Positions 1 through 11,358 of a stretch of 64,000 nt of DNA are shown piece after piece; within the stretch, counting starts at the first letter, position 1; each line of letters begins with the position of its first letter. The stretch is taken from NCBI RefSeq assembly GCF_033568475.1, contig NC_133123.1, positions 134,872,242 to 134,936,241 of the forward strand, in the 5' to 3' direction. This DNA is from Henckelia pumila. Lineage: Eukaryota > Streptophyta > Magnoliopsida > Lamiales > Gesneriaceae. The translations under genes were made by a program, and so were the position numbers. The notes under the pieces are model-generated. The model ran no database searches. It saw nothing but the letters and a program-made list of their open reading frames with translations, and had not been told where the DNA came from.

Positions 1-2106
1 GCATGATCCAACAAAAGAATCAAAGAATAAAGATATAAAAATAAAAATAATTGATAGAGAAAACATCACAAGAATTATTATCGAAAAAGATGAGAAAATT
101 ATTTTTTAAAGAATAAATAATGGATAACAAACGAAAAAATCGTGAAAGAAGAAAAAATGGTTATGTAAAAAAAAAAACGGTGTAATTTAATTTAAAGTTT
201 AGAATGCATTATCTGTATTATTATATTATTTTTTCAAAACTAGTAGTGGTAAAATAATTTTTCAACACTATGTATTTTTTGTTATATTTTTTTCTTAAAT
301 TTTATTTATTAAATATTTCATGACATCAAATTATATATTTTTTCTCAATGTTTAATTTATACAAAATTATAGTATTTGTTACAACCATTATTTGCAATAA
401 CGTCTCTAAATTCAATTAGACTTGTAAAATATAAACTCTTTAAATAAAGATTTTTCACATTCATTTTATAAAAAAATGTTGTAAATATCATATTACTTTG
501 AATTTAATATTTACTAAAATATCATGAAGATTATTAACTAATTGCATGTTTATCTCTTCTATTCTCATCTCAACTCATTTATTTAACAATATTTATCAAT
601 AATAAAAAGTGTTTCCACGTGCAACGCATGTGACTTTTACTAGATAATAATTAAAAAAGTAAATATATAAGTAAATTGCCCCAAAAATTAGCGAGAAGAA
701 TGTGTGGCTTGGTGAAATAAGGTTCGTTCACATTTATTATGGAGATCCATGTTCGATTTTCGTTCCCCTTTTTTTGAGTTTTATTTCATATTTTTCCTCT
801 GATTCTCTCTCTCTTAGTAACCAAATACCTAAATTATTATTATAATTTAATTAATTAATGATAAATTATATATTACAGAAATTTTTAAAATTTATTCTCT
901 TAAATTATATAAAATTAAATGATATTACAATAATAACAAGTAAAATGGAAGAATATAACATATTAATCGAAGAGACAACTCCAAATATCTAAATTATTTA
1001 TATATTTACCGAAATTTTTAAAATTTATTCTATAAATTTATACTCTCTGTCTCATATATAAATCACTTTTTTTTTGGTCCAAAATTTATAGATTTTTACG
1101 ATAATAAGTAATATTTTCTCTACTTCTTTACGAATATGCTCATATTTAATTAGGCTTGTAATTAAATACATTGATTATTTCAATAATTTTTTTTGCACAA
1201 ATAAGTACTCATTAAATAAGTGTAAACTTGAAAATTTATTTACAAATTGACATTTTCAAAAAAAATTATTAATATGTGTGAAAAAAAATAAGAATAAATA
1301 TGTTGCACAATTGAGTATAAAATAAAATTACATATATATATATATATATTTGAAGATAGAAATATAAATTTTAAAAGTAAATAAAAAATATCTAAAATAA
1401 ATAAAAGGAGATGGGGAGATATATGATCTTGTTTTTAGACATCGTGTTTATGGTTACTCTTTTAGTTTATATAACTATTGTAGAAAAAAAATCATTATCA
1501 ACCATGAATATTAAAAAAACTAGACTTCAGAGCAAAATAAAAGATTTTTTAATTTTCTTTTTGATGCATTGATTATACGTATAGAAAAATTATTAAAAAT
1601 ATTTGTATTGATTTATGATCGAAAACTTCAAAAATTTTATGAACGTTGAATTTCTTTAACTTATAAATATTTTGTTCAAAAATACAATTGATGCTTAATT
1701 AGTTGAATATAACTAGTATTGTAATTTGTCTTTTCTCTTTTAATCTTGTGTCTTGCTGGTAGCTAGGCGTCCCTTGGATCCGTCCCTGTTGATTGAAAAA
1801 TTATCCCATAAAATAATTGATATAGTTTGTAGTCTTAAAGATAGATAAAAAAAATAGTTAAGAAATCAAATTCTAATGAGACAGACCCACGAGTCATTTT
1901 TGTTATACGAATATTTTATTTGACCCAACTCATGTGACAATTTTAATTTTTATGACAACAATATTAGTTTTTATTGTAAATATGTATCGAGACAACATAT
2001 CTCATAAATATAAATTTATGATATAATCTCATACAAAACTTATTATAGTTAAAATTAGTAAAACTGTAAGTATTCAATATATTGTTAAAGTTTAATATTT
2101 AATAAA
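1..2106. other. AT-rich intergenic DNA without recognisable gene
   Basis: No open reading frame of interest and no recognisable protein similarity on either strand. There are short A/T runs and an (AT)n tract near 1330-1349. One candidate Helitron 3' end (611-643) is listed separately. The block ends at the target duplication of the next retrotransposon insertion. Confidence 0.6.
611..643 (+). mobile_element. Candidate Helitron 3' terminus
   Basis: A short hairpin (CACGTG, five-base loop region, CATGTG at about 616-632) is followed seven bases later by CTAG at 640-643. This matches the usual plant Helitron end, which is a hairpin just before CTRR. The next base is A rather than the expected T, and no 5' TC end could be assigned, so this may be a decayed or false end. 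Confidence 0.3.
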
Positions 2107-4576
2107 CTAAATGTGACGACTCGAGTTCTAATCTCTCATTTAATCAAATTCTTGTAATTCATAGTCAAAGAATCAAAGACTATTTTTTTTTTTAAACATG
2201 GAGCACCTCGCTCGATCGGTATAGACTAATCAGAATTTTAGAATACACTGTATGAGATGTGAATAACAGTTATTTATTCAGATCTGTAAAGAAGATAGAG
2301 ATATGATGAAATTAAAGGAATGATGAAAATTTATTGTCAGGATTAAAACTTTAGATTTATTCGACAGAATGTGGCATCGATGGATTGACTGATGTTCTGA
2401 GAGTTGGTTATATGTGATTGCATTATACCATTCGTCGATTGATGGATTATCTGAGTTTATTTTCCAGATATTGAGACTATTCTCAGAACTTTAATACCTG
2501 ATTCGGTATTACTTGACTTGATGTGTTGCCACTTGATGATTATAATTCCTGTAACAGCTATTGAGCCGAGTTGAGATAATGCTATGAGGATATGATGAAA
2601 GAAAATCCGATTTCTTTGTGTTGAAATGTTACTATTGAAGTATATAATATCAGATCAGACATGAATTGTTGATATTAGATCAGATTTGATTTGAGACACA
2701 CAAAGATTTTGAAGATGAATCTGTACGAAATGAAAACAGAGAAGAAAAACCAGAATTCGTAATTGAATGATAGATAAAACTTTTGAAGCTGAAACTGATT
2801 CGTTAAGCGGAAAAGTTATTATTGAAACATCATTCAATTTAAAATAGAGAAAAAGCAGAGTTTAATTTGCAGATTCAGAATATGAAGTTGACTATTGATC
2901 TTGAAGCACTGAATTGAATGACAGCTTAGACTTGATATATGTTCTATCTAGAACATCAAATGATATTCAGAAAGAAACAAGTCGACACAAATACTGAACT
3001 TCATTGAATGAGATGTCAGATGGAATTGACGATGGGAAAGATTTATTCTTTTCAGCTTGATACAATGAATCCGAATTGTTCAATGAATTTGAATTGTTCC
3101 ATGTATATAAGTGAAGGAAGTATCAGTAGATTCTTCCTATGTACTTTAATTAGATGAAATATATATCGAAAAGATTCTGAGTTAAGTCGATTAGTCGACA
3201 AATCTTTAATTGAAGAAAGAAGCAGCTCAGAACGAATTCTTTTCAATGACTGAAAGTACAACTGAATAGATACCAAAGAGACTGATTTGCAAATATCGAA
3301 GTTGAAGGGCTAAAATGCAAAAGGCCGGGATTATTTGATTAATCCGAATATATTTAATTTGGGAATATTTAGAGTTTCGATTTAAATTCTAATATTCTTA
3401 AATTATTTTGGATTGAAATTGAATTAAAACGAAGGCCGAGGACTGAATTGCAATTAAGGAAGATTTGAGGGATTAAATTGCAATAAAGCAATACATATCC
3501 GATTTTATTTATAATTATCAGAATGAAACGTGTTTAGTTGAGAAAGAATTCAGAAATTTGGAACAGAGGTCGAAACCCTCTTCATTTTCTTTCGATTTCG
3601 ATTTTTTCAAATTGCCGTAACTTTTGATCCGATCGTCCGATTTCAATTCCGAAAGATATTCTGGAATCCTTGCGACAAGAACTTCGACTTGATGTAAGTA
3701 TTTAATCATCTCGGCATGTTTTAAAAAACGAATTATGGCAGAGATTGCTGTTGAGGTTATGAATGTATTCTTGATCTTGTATGCATTCCGATATCAAAAC
3801 CAAGAATACATTCATAACCTCAACAGCAATCTCTGCCATAATTCGTTTTTTAAAACATGCCGAGATTATTAAATACTTACATCAAGTCGAAGTCCTTGTC
3901 GCAAGGATTCCAGAACATCTTTCGGAATCGAAATCGGACGATCGGATCAAAAGTTACGTCAATTTGAAAAAAATCAAAATCGAAAGAAAATGAAGAGGGC
4001 TTCGACCTATGTTCCAAATTTCTGAATTCTTTCTCAACTAAACACGTTTCATTCTGATAATTATAAATAAAATCGGATATGTATTGCTTAATTGCAATTT
4101 AGTCCCTCAAATCTTCCTTAATTGCAATTCAGTCCTCGGCCTTCGTTTTAATTCAATTTCAATCCAAAATAATTTAAGAATATTAGAATTTAAATCGAAA
4201 CTCTAAATATTCCCAAATTAAATATATTCGGATTAATCAAATAATCCCGGCCTTTTGCATTTTAGCCCTTCAACTTCGATATTTGCAAATCAGTCCCTTA
4301 TCGAGTTGTATCTTCAAAATTAATCTTCTTTAATTCCCGAAACATGGAATTTAATCTTTAATTCCATAAATATTCAAATCGAATATTTATTATTTTAATT
4401 TAAGAATTTCCGGAATTTAATTTTCAAAATCCGTAAATTTTCAAATTAAATATTTTCGACTCGAAAATTAAATCTATCATATCCATAACTTCTCAAATCA
4501 ATATTAGCCCATAATATGGAATTTAATTCTCAAATTCCATAATTAATAATTTAATATTTTCGGGCCTTACACTAAA
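2107..4576 (-). mobile_element. Rearranged Ty3/gypsy LTR-retrotransposon insertion with internal inversion
   Basis: The minus-strand copy starts with an LTR 5' end at 4571 (TGTAAGGCCCG...) and finishes with an LTR 3' end at 2112 (...GTCACA). The five bases CTAAA stand directly outside both ends (2107-2111 and 4572-4576), a proper target-site duplication. Between these ends the sequence is not a normal LTR. From about 4571 to 3801 it is the first 770 bp of an LTR. Then comes a 27-nt loop, then the same LTR segment in inverted orientation (3773 to 3279). Next is inverted internal sequence (about 3275-2230) that resembles the decayed integrase region of the 20-29 kb element. The last 110 bp (2220-2112) are a normal LTR end. 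The left junction falls directly after half of the LTR hairpin ending at 2220. The internal part is full of stops and has no coding capacity. Confidence 0.75.
3279..4295. repeat. Large palindrome, two 495-bp arms around a 27-bp spacer
   Basis: Arm 3279-3773 is the near-perfect reverse complement of 3801-4295. The innermost pairs include 3734-3773 with 3801-3840. Arms carry retrotransposon LTR sequence. A few mismatches and short indels are visible, so the palindrome has had some time to diverge. The small ORFs inside are mirror copies of each other and are not genes. Confidence 0.9.
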
Positions 4577-5304
4577 GCTTTTGAAAAATATTATTTGGCT
4601 TTCTTTTTGTAAATAAAGAAATATATATAGATAGTATTCATAATTTCATATATTTTTTTTGTTCAAAAAAAAATTCATATATTTTTTCAAAATTATAATT
4701 AACTATCAACTTCTTTCATGTCACCAACTTGATAACACATGATTTAATTAGCTGGTTTCATTTAATGTGACCTTTTATATATCTAATCCTGCTTGTGTTA
4801 AATAAAGGATATATATGTAAACATCAAGTGTCGTCTTTACACAAAATTTCTTTAAAAAAATTTACTTTATTTACAATCGGATAAAACAAATAAAAAAATA
4901 TGTATTTCAATATTCTACAAACTAAGATTAAGATTTTTTTGAAAAATAAATTTTCACTTCATCACCAAATAAATAGAACCAATGAATTTCAAAATTTCAA
5001 TATTCTCGAATTAAGATTTTTGTGAAAAAAAATATTCGATTCATTTATAAACAAATAAAACTAAAAAATTTTAAAATTCAATCTTCTTGAAAACTGAATT
5101 TTTTTTTTTTTATCGATTTTGATTTTTCATAATAACTGATTTCACAAAATCATCTTCGCTAAATTTCTAAAATGTGTACAGAATCACTTTCTCACCAAAT
5201 TTTAAAAATATGTACGGTCGAAAGACAATTAATAATAAACAACATAAATTTTTATGCTGGTTCACACTTTTGCAATAGGTATACACAAAATATTCGTGTG
5301 TGTC

Positions 5305-5335
<31 letters not shown>

Positions 5336-5652
5336 TTGTATATATATATATATTATTTAAATCCATAGGACTTTTCCAGCAAGTAGGCTTTTTCAAATTT
5401 CACAAATCAAGTAGCGATATATTTTTAATCCTTCTCTTGTACGCAGTTACAAAGTACACTGAATGAGAAAAGACGCTAAATATTTCTAGAATTCTCAGTA
5501 AAGTTCAAACTAAAAACGTCCACAACCAAAGGCAAAATGATTCAGAATCTGTAAAATGTTTTCCATAGAAGACTATAAAAAGGAGAATCTTGCTCGGTTT
5601 AGGAACCATTTGCGGGCAACTGTGAAGTATAGGGATCTCAGTGAGGATAAAG
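4577..5652. other. AT-rich spacer and DAD1 3' flank
   Basis: AT-rich DNA with long A and T runs, and an imperfect (TG)n/(TA)n microsatellite at about 5297-5352. The part nearest 5652 would contain the DAD1 3' untranslated region and poly(A) site. No separate gene was seen. Confidence 0.5.
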
Positions 5653-7596
5653 TTATCCTAGGAAGTTCATGATCACCAGATGAAGTACCAAGTTACAGAG
5701 TACAAAATCAGCGAAGGCCCGTTCTGGAGGTAAATCCTGCAAGTTTTGGATACTAAGTGTAAATAATCAAAATAAAAAAATATATATATATGATGTAAGA
5801 AGAGCATTTTCTTGAGAGGTTTTACCTTGAATTCCTTGTTTTCTTTGTTCACTTGAATTCGAAGACTAACTGTTCAGAAAATGCCAACAGTCAGTTATAC
5901 AGCTCCTTAAATGCCAATCAGCAAACTGAGCAGGAGAGTTGGTAGTTAAACTGTGGGGGAGTGCAAGGGATCCATGTAAATTCACAATCCCCTTCCCAAA
6001 AAAATCAGACACCCCGAGGTTTCTCAAAAACTAGTAGATAGAAAGGAAACATTCAACTTACCGGCAAGGACCGCAGTTCCTACACATGATAGCACACCAG
6101 AAAGAAAGGAGTTGAATGGGAATGATCCCACAACAGCCATGTAAACTACCTAAAATCAGCATCCACAAAACAGAGTGGTGGCTTTTTCACTTCTTGGAAT
6201 TGGGAAATGATAGACAAACCAGATAAACAGAAATGTGGTGATGGTAATTTTCCAAGAGAGAATGCACAAGTGAAGAATCAGACATCACATATAATGATGT
6301 AATTTCAAGATATTAACTTGTGAATACTACGATGGATTCCTTAGGTATGATGATGCTCGCACACAAAAAGGCTTCTTATATAAAGCCAATTGTGGCATTT
6401 TTTATCTAACATAACCACGTTTCCGCCAAACAAAGTTTTAAACGCAAGAAATTGTGACATGTTTCAGACCACACGGTCAAGTAAACCAGCTACGCAAGAA
6501 CTACAAAAGAATTTTCTTACATCGGTTATGCTATAAAATGACAAGTGTGTGTATTAATATTAGCACGGCATACCACTCGAGAGTCGATAAACATAGTTTG
6601 GTCACTCAAAAATTGGGGATCTCATGAAAAATGTAATTAAGGGATGGAAACATTAAGCAGGTAGATATGACCTGTACGCCAAGAGTTAAATTAGGATTCA
6701 TACAAGCAATTATATTAAGTCAGGTAAGAACACCAAAATATACAAGTAACCCCTGGACTAAAAAATCCACAAAAAACATAAACTCCCTCCTTTCTAAGTA
6801 AAGTTCAGCGGTTCTCACAACTCAATGAACATTAATAAAAAATTAAATTTATGGTATATTCCAAAATCAAAATGATTAGTTTTGGGTAATATAATACCTA
6901 TTACTAAACTTATTACTAAACTAATTTTCTCTACCTTCGTACATTATTAATTGTTTTTTCAGAACAAGCTTAAACTACACAAAAAACTAAATTGACCAAA
7001 TCTGAACAACTCTGCTGACGCTGCCAGATTCAGACTTCAAGAGCAGTTGAGTGATGGCTTTCAATCATTACATGTCATTTGGAACCAAAATTGACAAAAA
7101 CAACACAAAATAAATCTTTTAGATTAATTCTCACAGATGCTCCAATTTCTGAGGTGATAATAAAATCAAGAGGCTGTTACGACCTTATAAGTTAACGGAT
7201 TGAAAAGCTAGATTAATACAAGTAAGTTCACAAGTCAAATACCACATCAAATCAGAGGTAGCCAATCATGAAATCTACAAAATTTTAAAAAGCTTCTAAA
7301 AATTCAAATACTGGTATGCGACCACTAAATGTCACCTGAATCGCAGCAGTGGCGACCGCGAACACAATGTAAATGTCGATGATCTGCAAATGGTTATTGT
7401 GTGATCATTTAGTAGATTCTATAAGGAAAAAAATTCAAGTGTGCAAATACTAAATATAAAGACAGACTGTTACAGAAAGAAGGAGAGGGGTGGGGTGGGG
7501 GTTGAGCACCTTCAGATTGGTGGGGGTAGCTGAGTATGCAGATAGGAGAGATCGAAAAAGAGCTCGGGCATCGTTTGTAGCTGCCGATTTCCCCAT
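5653..7596 (-). CDS. DAD1: DAD1, oligosaccharyltransferase complex subunit
   Basis: Five coding exons on the minus strand, each bounded by AG/GT: 7596-7510, 7383-7336, 6149-6062, 5869-5826 and 5736-5653. Together they total 351 nt and encode 116 residues, the usual DAD1 length. The protein starts [14 protein letters not shown]. It continues with the family signatures [33 protein letters not shown] and [12 protein letters not shown], and ends [23 protein letters not shown] in its last 23 residues. Three hydrophobic segments (about residues 30-50, 55-76 and 95-114) fit the known small ER membrane protein. DAD1 (Ost2 in yeast) is a non-catalytic subunit of the ER oligosaccharyltransferase that N-glycosylates nascent proteins; its loss causes cell death in animals. 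A non-coding first exon appears to end at 8084 and splice to the CAG just upstream of the ATG. No frameshift or stop is visible, so the gene looks functional. Confidence 0.95.
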
Positions 7597-8083
7597 TTTC
7601 TACGCTCTAAATTTATATCTGTGTGAATGCAACAATGGCTTTCATCCGAGGTTGGCCAAAAAACTCGAGTAATCAATTGCAACAAGCATTCACTAAATAA
7701 TGAAACAATCTAGAGAATTTATCTAAAAAAGATCAAGGAAATAAATTATTTTCCCTGCAACCCACAAACACCTACTCTACAACAACAAAGGAAATCAAAA
7801 AGGCGAAACAGAATTGTTCATAAACAGTGAGACACAAAATTTTATAAATCAACGAATCATTGACTTTTAGGACACAGACAGAGATAAACTGACGAGTGAG
7901 AAATGAGATGAGAGATCTACACCTTGGATCGGAGACAAAGAAACAAAGTCTTGAAAATCAAATAAAAAACCATTTTTAAGTATATTTAACATGAATAACC
8001 CGAAACCATCCTCGATTCTTAATCCCTAACCCGTAATCGAAAGCACAGTTTGAAATCAACAGGAAATTAGGAGAAGAAAAACC

Positions 8084-8250
8084 TCACGAGTCGTACGGCG
8101 GAGCTCAGCGGCGGACGAGACGATGCACGGGCTAGCTTAGGATTTGACTGGGAGTGACTTCTTATTGGATGTTATCAAGCAAACTACTTGGGTCCTTTTT
8201 ACTGTTCCGGCCCGGTCAAAATAAAATTTACTTTGGGCTTTAGGCCTATT
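8084..8250 (-). promoter_or_regulatory. DAD1 non-coding first exon and proximal promoter
   Basis: On the minus strand a leader segment (about 8140-8084) rich in GAGCTCCGCCGTACGACTCG ends at a GT (8083-8082). The acceptor is a CAG about 23 bases before the DAD1 ATG. Upstream (higher coordinates), the + strand TTTGGGCTTTAGGCC near 8231-8247 contains a TGGGCY-type site II element, common in plant housekeeping and mitochondrial-gene promoters. The leader is homologous to that of COX16 (see findings). The transcription start cannot be fixed from sequence. Confidence 0.6.
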
Positions 8251-8259
8251 TTCGCCTTG

Positions 8260-8267
8260 GTGACTCC

Positions 8268-8306
<39 letters not shown>

Positions 8307-9008
8307 TGTGATGATTTTTGGTTTATTGACTTAATAGTATCTAATTTTCAAAAAATAAATTTAAGTATTTAAGTATTTTTTAACTTCACATGATCACATC
8401 TGTACTCATAAATTTTTAAATAGTTATATATCACTTTTAATAAAAATAAAATAAAAATAGTATTATAACTCATTAATTTGAAAATAACGAAAATTATCAT
8501 ATTTAAATAATTATTCTAATTGTTTCGTGCAAATGAACACTAATAAAAATGATGATAATTGTTATTGTTATTACTATTATTATCATTATTGTAAATTAAA
8601 ATATTTTGCACCATTATACGATTACTTTTACTATTGGAAAATGCGTTTAAAATTTAAAAAGTGTTGCTAGATTTTATTTCAAATTATTTACTTAACTTGT
8701 GTTTTAAAAGTTTACTTCTTAGCATGCTATCAAATCCAGTTCCGCACTGAAATATGACTCATGTAGATTGGATATATTTTCTGGAAGTTCATAAGGACAA
8801 CCCTTCGTTGGATATATTTTGTGGAAGACCATAAGGACAACTCTTTCCTTTTGAGTTAGTTTTTGGGTTAAGTACTTAGATTCAAGTTCTTCGAGTTAGT
8901 TTTTGAGGTTGAGTTAGTTTCAAATCCAATTTATTTAACAAATGATATTAAACTCTACAATAGATTCGAGTTCCATTTGTTTTTGTTTTTGTTTTTTGTC
9001 AATCACAT
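8260..9008. other. AT-rich spacer with poly(T) tract and a short tandem duplication
   Basis: A run of more than 30 T residues lies at about 8271-8305. At about 8767-8851 a segment of roughly 50 bases (TTGGATATATTTT...AAGGACAAC) occurs twice in tandem with small differences. No gene was recognised. Confidence 0.5.
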
Positions 9009-9021
9009 ATATATTTTTTAC

Positions 9022-9239
9022 TTTTTTTTGTAACGTGGGAATCCGCAGCCGTTATCTTCGGTGCGCACTGGGTAAACCCCTGGACTAAAGCAATAGCCTG
9101 CAAACTACGTTAGTCAGGTAAACCACACTAGGCATGCCCTGTGTGACAGGCTAGTCCAAGAAGTTGTTGGTAGGGGGAGTCGAACTTCTGACCTCTGGTC
9201 AAAAGTTCACCTACTCCACCAACTTGAACATCCCGGGGC
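9022..9239 (-). mobile_element. tRNA-derived SINE (Au-like)
   Basis: Read on the minus strand from 9239, the element has a degenerate pol III A box (TGGTGGAGTAGG) and then a B box (AGTTCGACTCC). Its body contains CCCAGTGCGCACCGAAG, which I recall as typical of the 3' half of plant Au-type SINEs, and it ends in an A-rich tail (T run 9022-9029 on the + strand). A 13-base target duplication with one mismatch flanks it (9009-9021 and 9240-9252). Pol III promoter boxes are recognisable but activity is unknown. Confidence 0.75.
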
Positions 9240-9490
9240 ATATATCTTTTACTATTAATTAAGTTTGAGCACCTTATAGAAACTGTTTATTGGTGTCTTG
9301 GTCTATTTTTTAAATGTCCAAAAATACCCTTTACACCTACATTCTTTTTCAACCACTTTCTCCCATCAGAATTTCTACCATAATTTTGACTATCTCAAAA
9401 TCCACTATGCTAATTTTTATGTCATTTTAACTTTTTCACCTATCACGTCTTTAACTTTTAATGAAAAAAAACATGATTTTTGTTCGTTAC

Positions 9491-9519
9491 ACACGCACTA
9501 CGTGTACTCATAGTGCTAG
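9491..9519 (+). mobile_element. Candidate Helitron 3' terminus
   Basis: The hairpin ACACG-CACTA-CGTGT (9491-9505) is followed by about ten bases and CTAG at 9516-9519. The next base is T, as expected for insertion between A and T. The preceding AT-rich DNA from about 9250 may belong to a small non-autonomous element, but its 5' end was not found. Confidence 0.45.
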
Positions 9520-9929
9520 TATATATATATGTATGCGTTAATTTAAGATTTTGATACGGTGGACGGTTGAAGCATCGCTAAAATTTAAGATTTTAAAGAC
9601 GACTCCGAATTTTTTGTTTTAATAAATTTACAATCAACAAGTAACAACTTTTTCAACAATTAACTATTCAGTTATCCACTTGTCGAAAAAACAAATCATT
9701 GATCCATTCACTTTTAGCTTTAGGGCACTTTCAAAAATATGAACCCAAAAATGATGTTATTATTAAATAGTTTGTATTCTTCTTTAAAAAAAAAAAAATA
9801 TGAACTCAATACCATTGTGGGTAGTAGGTTCATGGTTCATAATAAAAACATGGTTCAAATATATTAATTGTGTTTTAAATTGTACTTTCTGGCAAATTTT
9901 GGGAGAGAGTTGCACGGAAATATTTTATA

Positions 9930-9958
9930 CTAGCAATCGAACACACACGTTATGTGTG
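9930..9958 (-). mobile_element. Candidate Helitron 3' terminus, opposite strand
   Basis: Read on the minus strand, CACACA and TGTGTG form a hairpin (about 9942-9958). It is followed by eight bases and CTAG (9933-9930), then T. This is the same architecture as the + strand end at 9519, facing it, about 410 bp away. Confidence 0.4.
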
Positions 9959-10196
9959 AAACATAATATATTTGCATATATATATATATATTTGAAAATT
10001 TCAATTTAATTATCATATTGCACAAAAATAAATATGATATAAGATAATAAGATAATTGTTGTTTATATAAAATATGAGAAATTAAGCATCACTACAAAAT
10101 TAAATATGTTTAGGAGTTAATCTATGAAAGGGTAGGTTTGAAATTAAAAAAAAAGCTTAACCAAAAATAGTTACTATTCACCACTTTTTCTCTATT

Positions 10197-10247
<51 letters not shown>

Positions 10248-10252
<5 letters not shown>

Positions 10253-10834
10253 GTGTCAATTTGGGTGGGTTCGGGTCGGGTTGAAGAAAAAAAATTAAAA
10301 ATTCCTCAACCCAAACCCGATCCGAACCCGAACCAACCCGAAAATGTTCAACCCGAACACGAACCCGTATAACCTGAACCAACCCGCTCAACCCGAACAA
10401 CCCGATTTTTTATTATTATTTTTATTTTTTTAGAAAAATAATTAAATAAAATTTCAAAACACAAAATTAAAATAATAATATTATATTTATTCATATGATT
10501 ACAAAGCTTATATATAATTTAAATTAGAAAGTTTAGTTTTAGAAAATTTAAAGTTTATTTACTACAAAAAATAAAAAAAATATTTTAAAAAATCAAAATC
10601 TTACAAAATAAACATTAAATCAAGAAAATATATTATATAAATTTAAAATAAATATTTTTCAAATAAACAACATATGAAATTGTAACAAATTTTTCTTAAT
10701 TATATATATATATATAAAATAATAAAAATATTCGGGTCAACTAACCCAACCCGAATCCAAAAACCCTCAACTCGAATCTGATATTTTTCGGGTTGAATCG
10801 TGTCGGGTTGGCGGGTTAGGTTGATTTTTGACAC

Positions 10835-10839
<5 letters not shown>
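10248..10839. mobile_element. hAT-type MITE inserted in an (AT)n repeat
   Basis: Terminal inverted repeats begin TAGAGGTGTCAA at 10248 and TAGGGGTGTCAA at 10839 on the other strand. Inside the TIRs are runs of GGGTCGGGTTG and its complement, the common plant MITE pattern of alternating CCCGAACC words. Both flanks are TATATATA, so an 8-bp target duplication is plausible but cannot be separated from the surrounding (AT)n tracts (10201-10247 and 10840-10876). There is no transposase. A 92-codon reading frame over the left end is a low-complexity translation of the repeats. Confidence 0.7.
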
Positions 10840-10879
<40 letters not shown>

Positions 10880-10882
<3 letters not shown>

Positions 10883-11358
10883 TTATCATTTTGTTTTTTT
10901 AAAACACATTCATTTTTTGTAAAATTTTGTTCTCATTTTTTATTCACGTTATCTTCATATTTTTGGTTTTAATTTTTTTAAAATTTTATTACAAAATTGT
11001 TTTGATAATAAAATTTACTAAATTATGAAAAAAATTGATATATGATTGATAAAATTATATAAATTAAAATTAATATCATAAACATTTATTTAGTGATATA
11101 ATTTAAAATTATTACTATAAACAATTCAATTTGATTTTTTTTTACGTCGAAATTTGATGCTGCTTGTGTGTTTTATTTATATGTGTATCCTACTATTTTC
11201 GTAGTCAATATTAATGCCAAACAATGGTTTGTGACGCAACCAAACTCTGTAAGCCCACAAATCAAACAGCTTTAAAAAAAAAACAAAACAAAAACAAATC
11301 AAACAGCTAAGGGTAAGGCTGATCCGTGCATGATCAGTTGGTGTTTGGTCATTCTATT
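10880..11358. other. AT-rich spacer and COX16 3' flank
   Basis: No gene was recognised. The part next to 11358 would hold the COX16 3' untranslated region. A-rich runs occur at about 11274-11305. Confidence 0.45.

Noticed and set aside
3518-3993. Two similar ORFs on opposite strands
   Set aside because: They are mirror copies of LTR sequence in the palindrome.
5172-5466. Two overlapping + strand ORFs next to DAD1
   Set aside because: They run through a (TG)n/(TA)n microsatellite and look like random frames downstream of DAD1.
7490-7672. 60-codon + strand ORF
   Set aside because: It is antisense to the first coding exon of DAD1, which explains the open frame.
9022-9239. Possible tRNA gene
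   Set aside because: A and B boxes are recognisable, but there is no tRNA fold, and the A tail and target duplication show a SINE.
10122-10400. 92-codon minus-strand ORF with Arg/Val/Gly-rich text
   Set aside because: It is a translation of CCCGAACC-type words in a MITE and of an (AT)n tract; no protein family resemblance.
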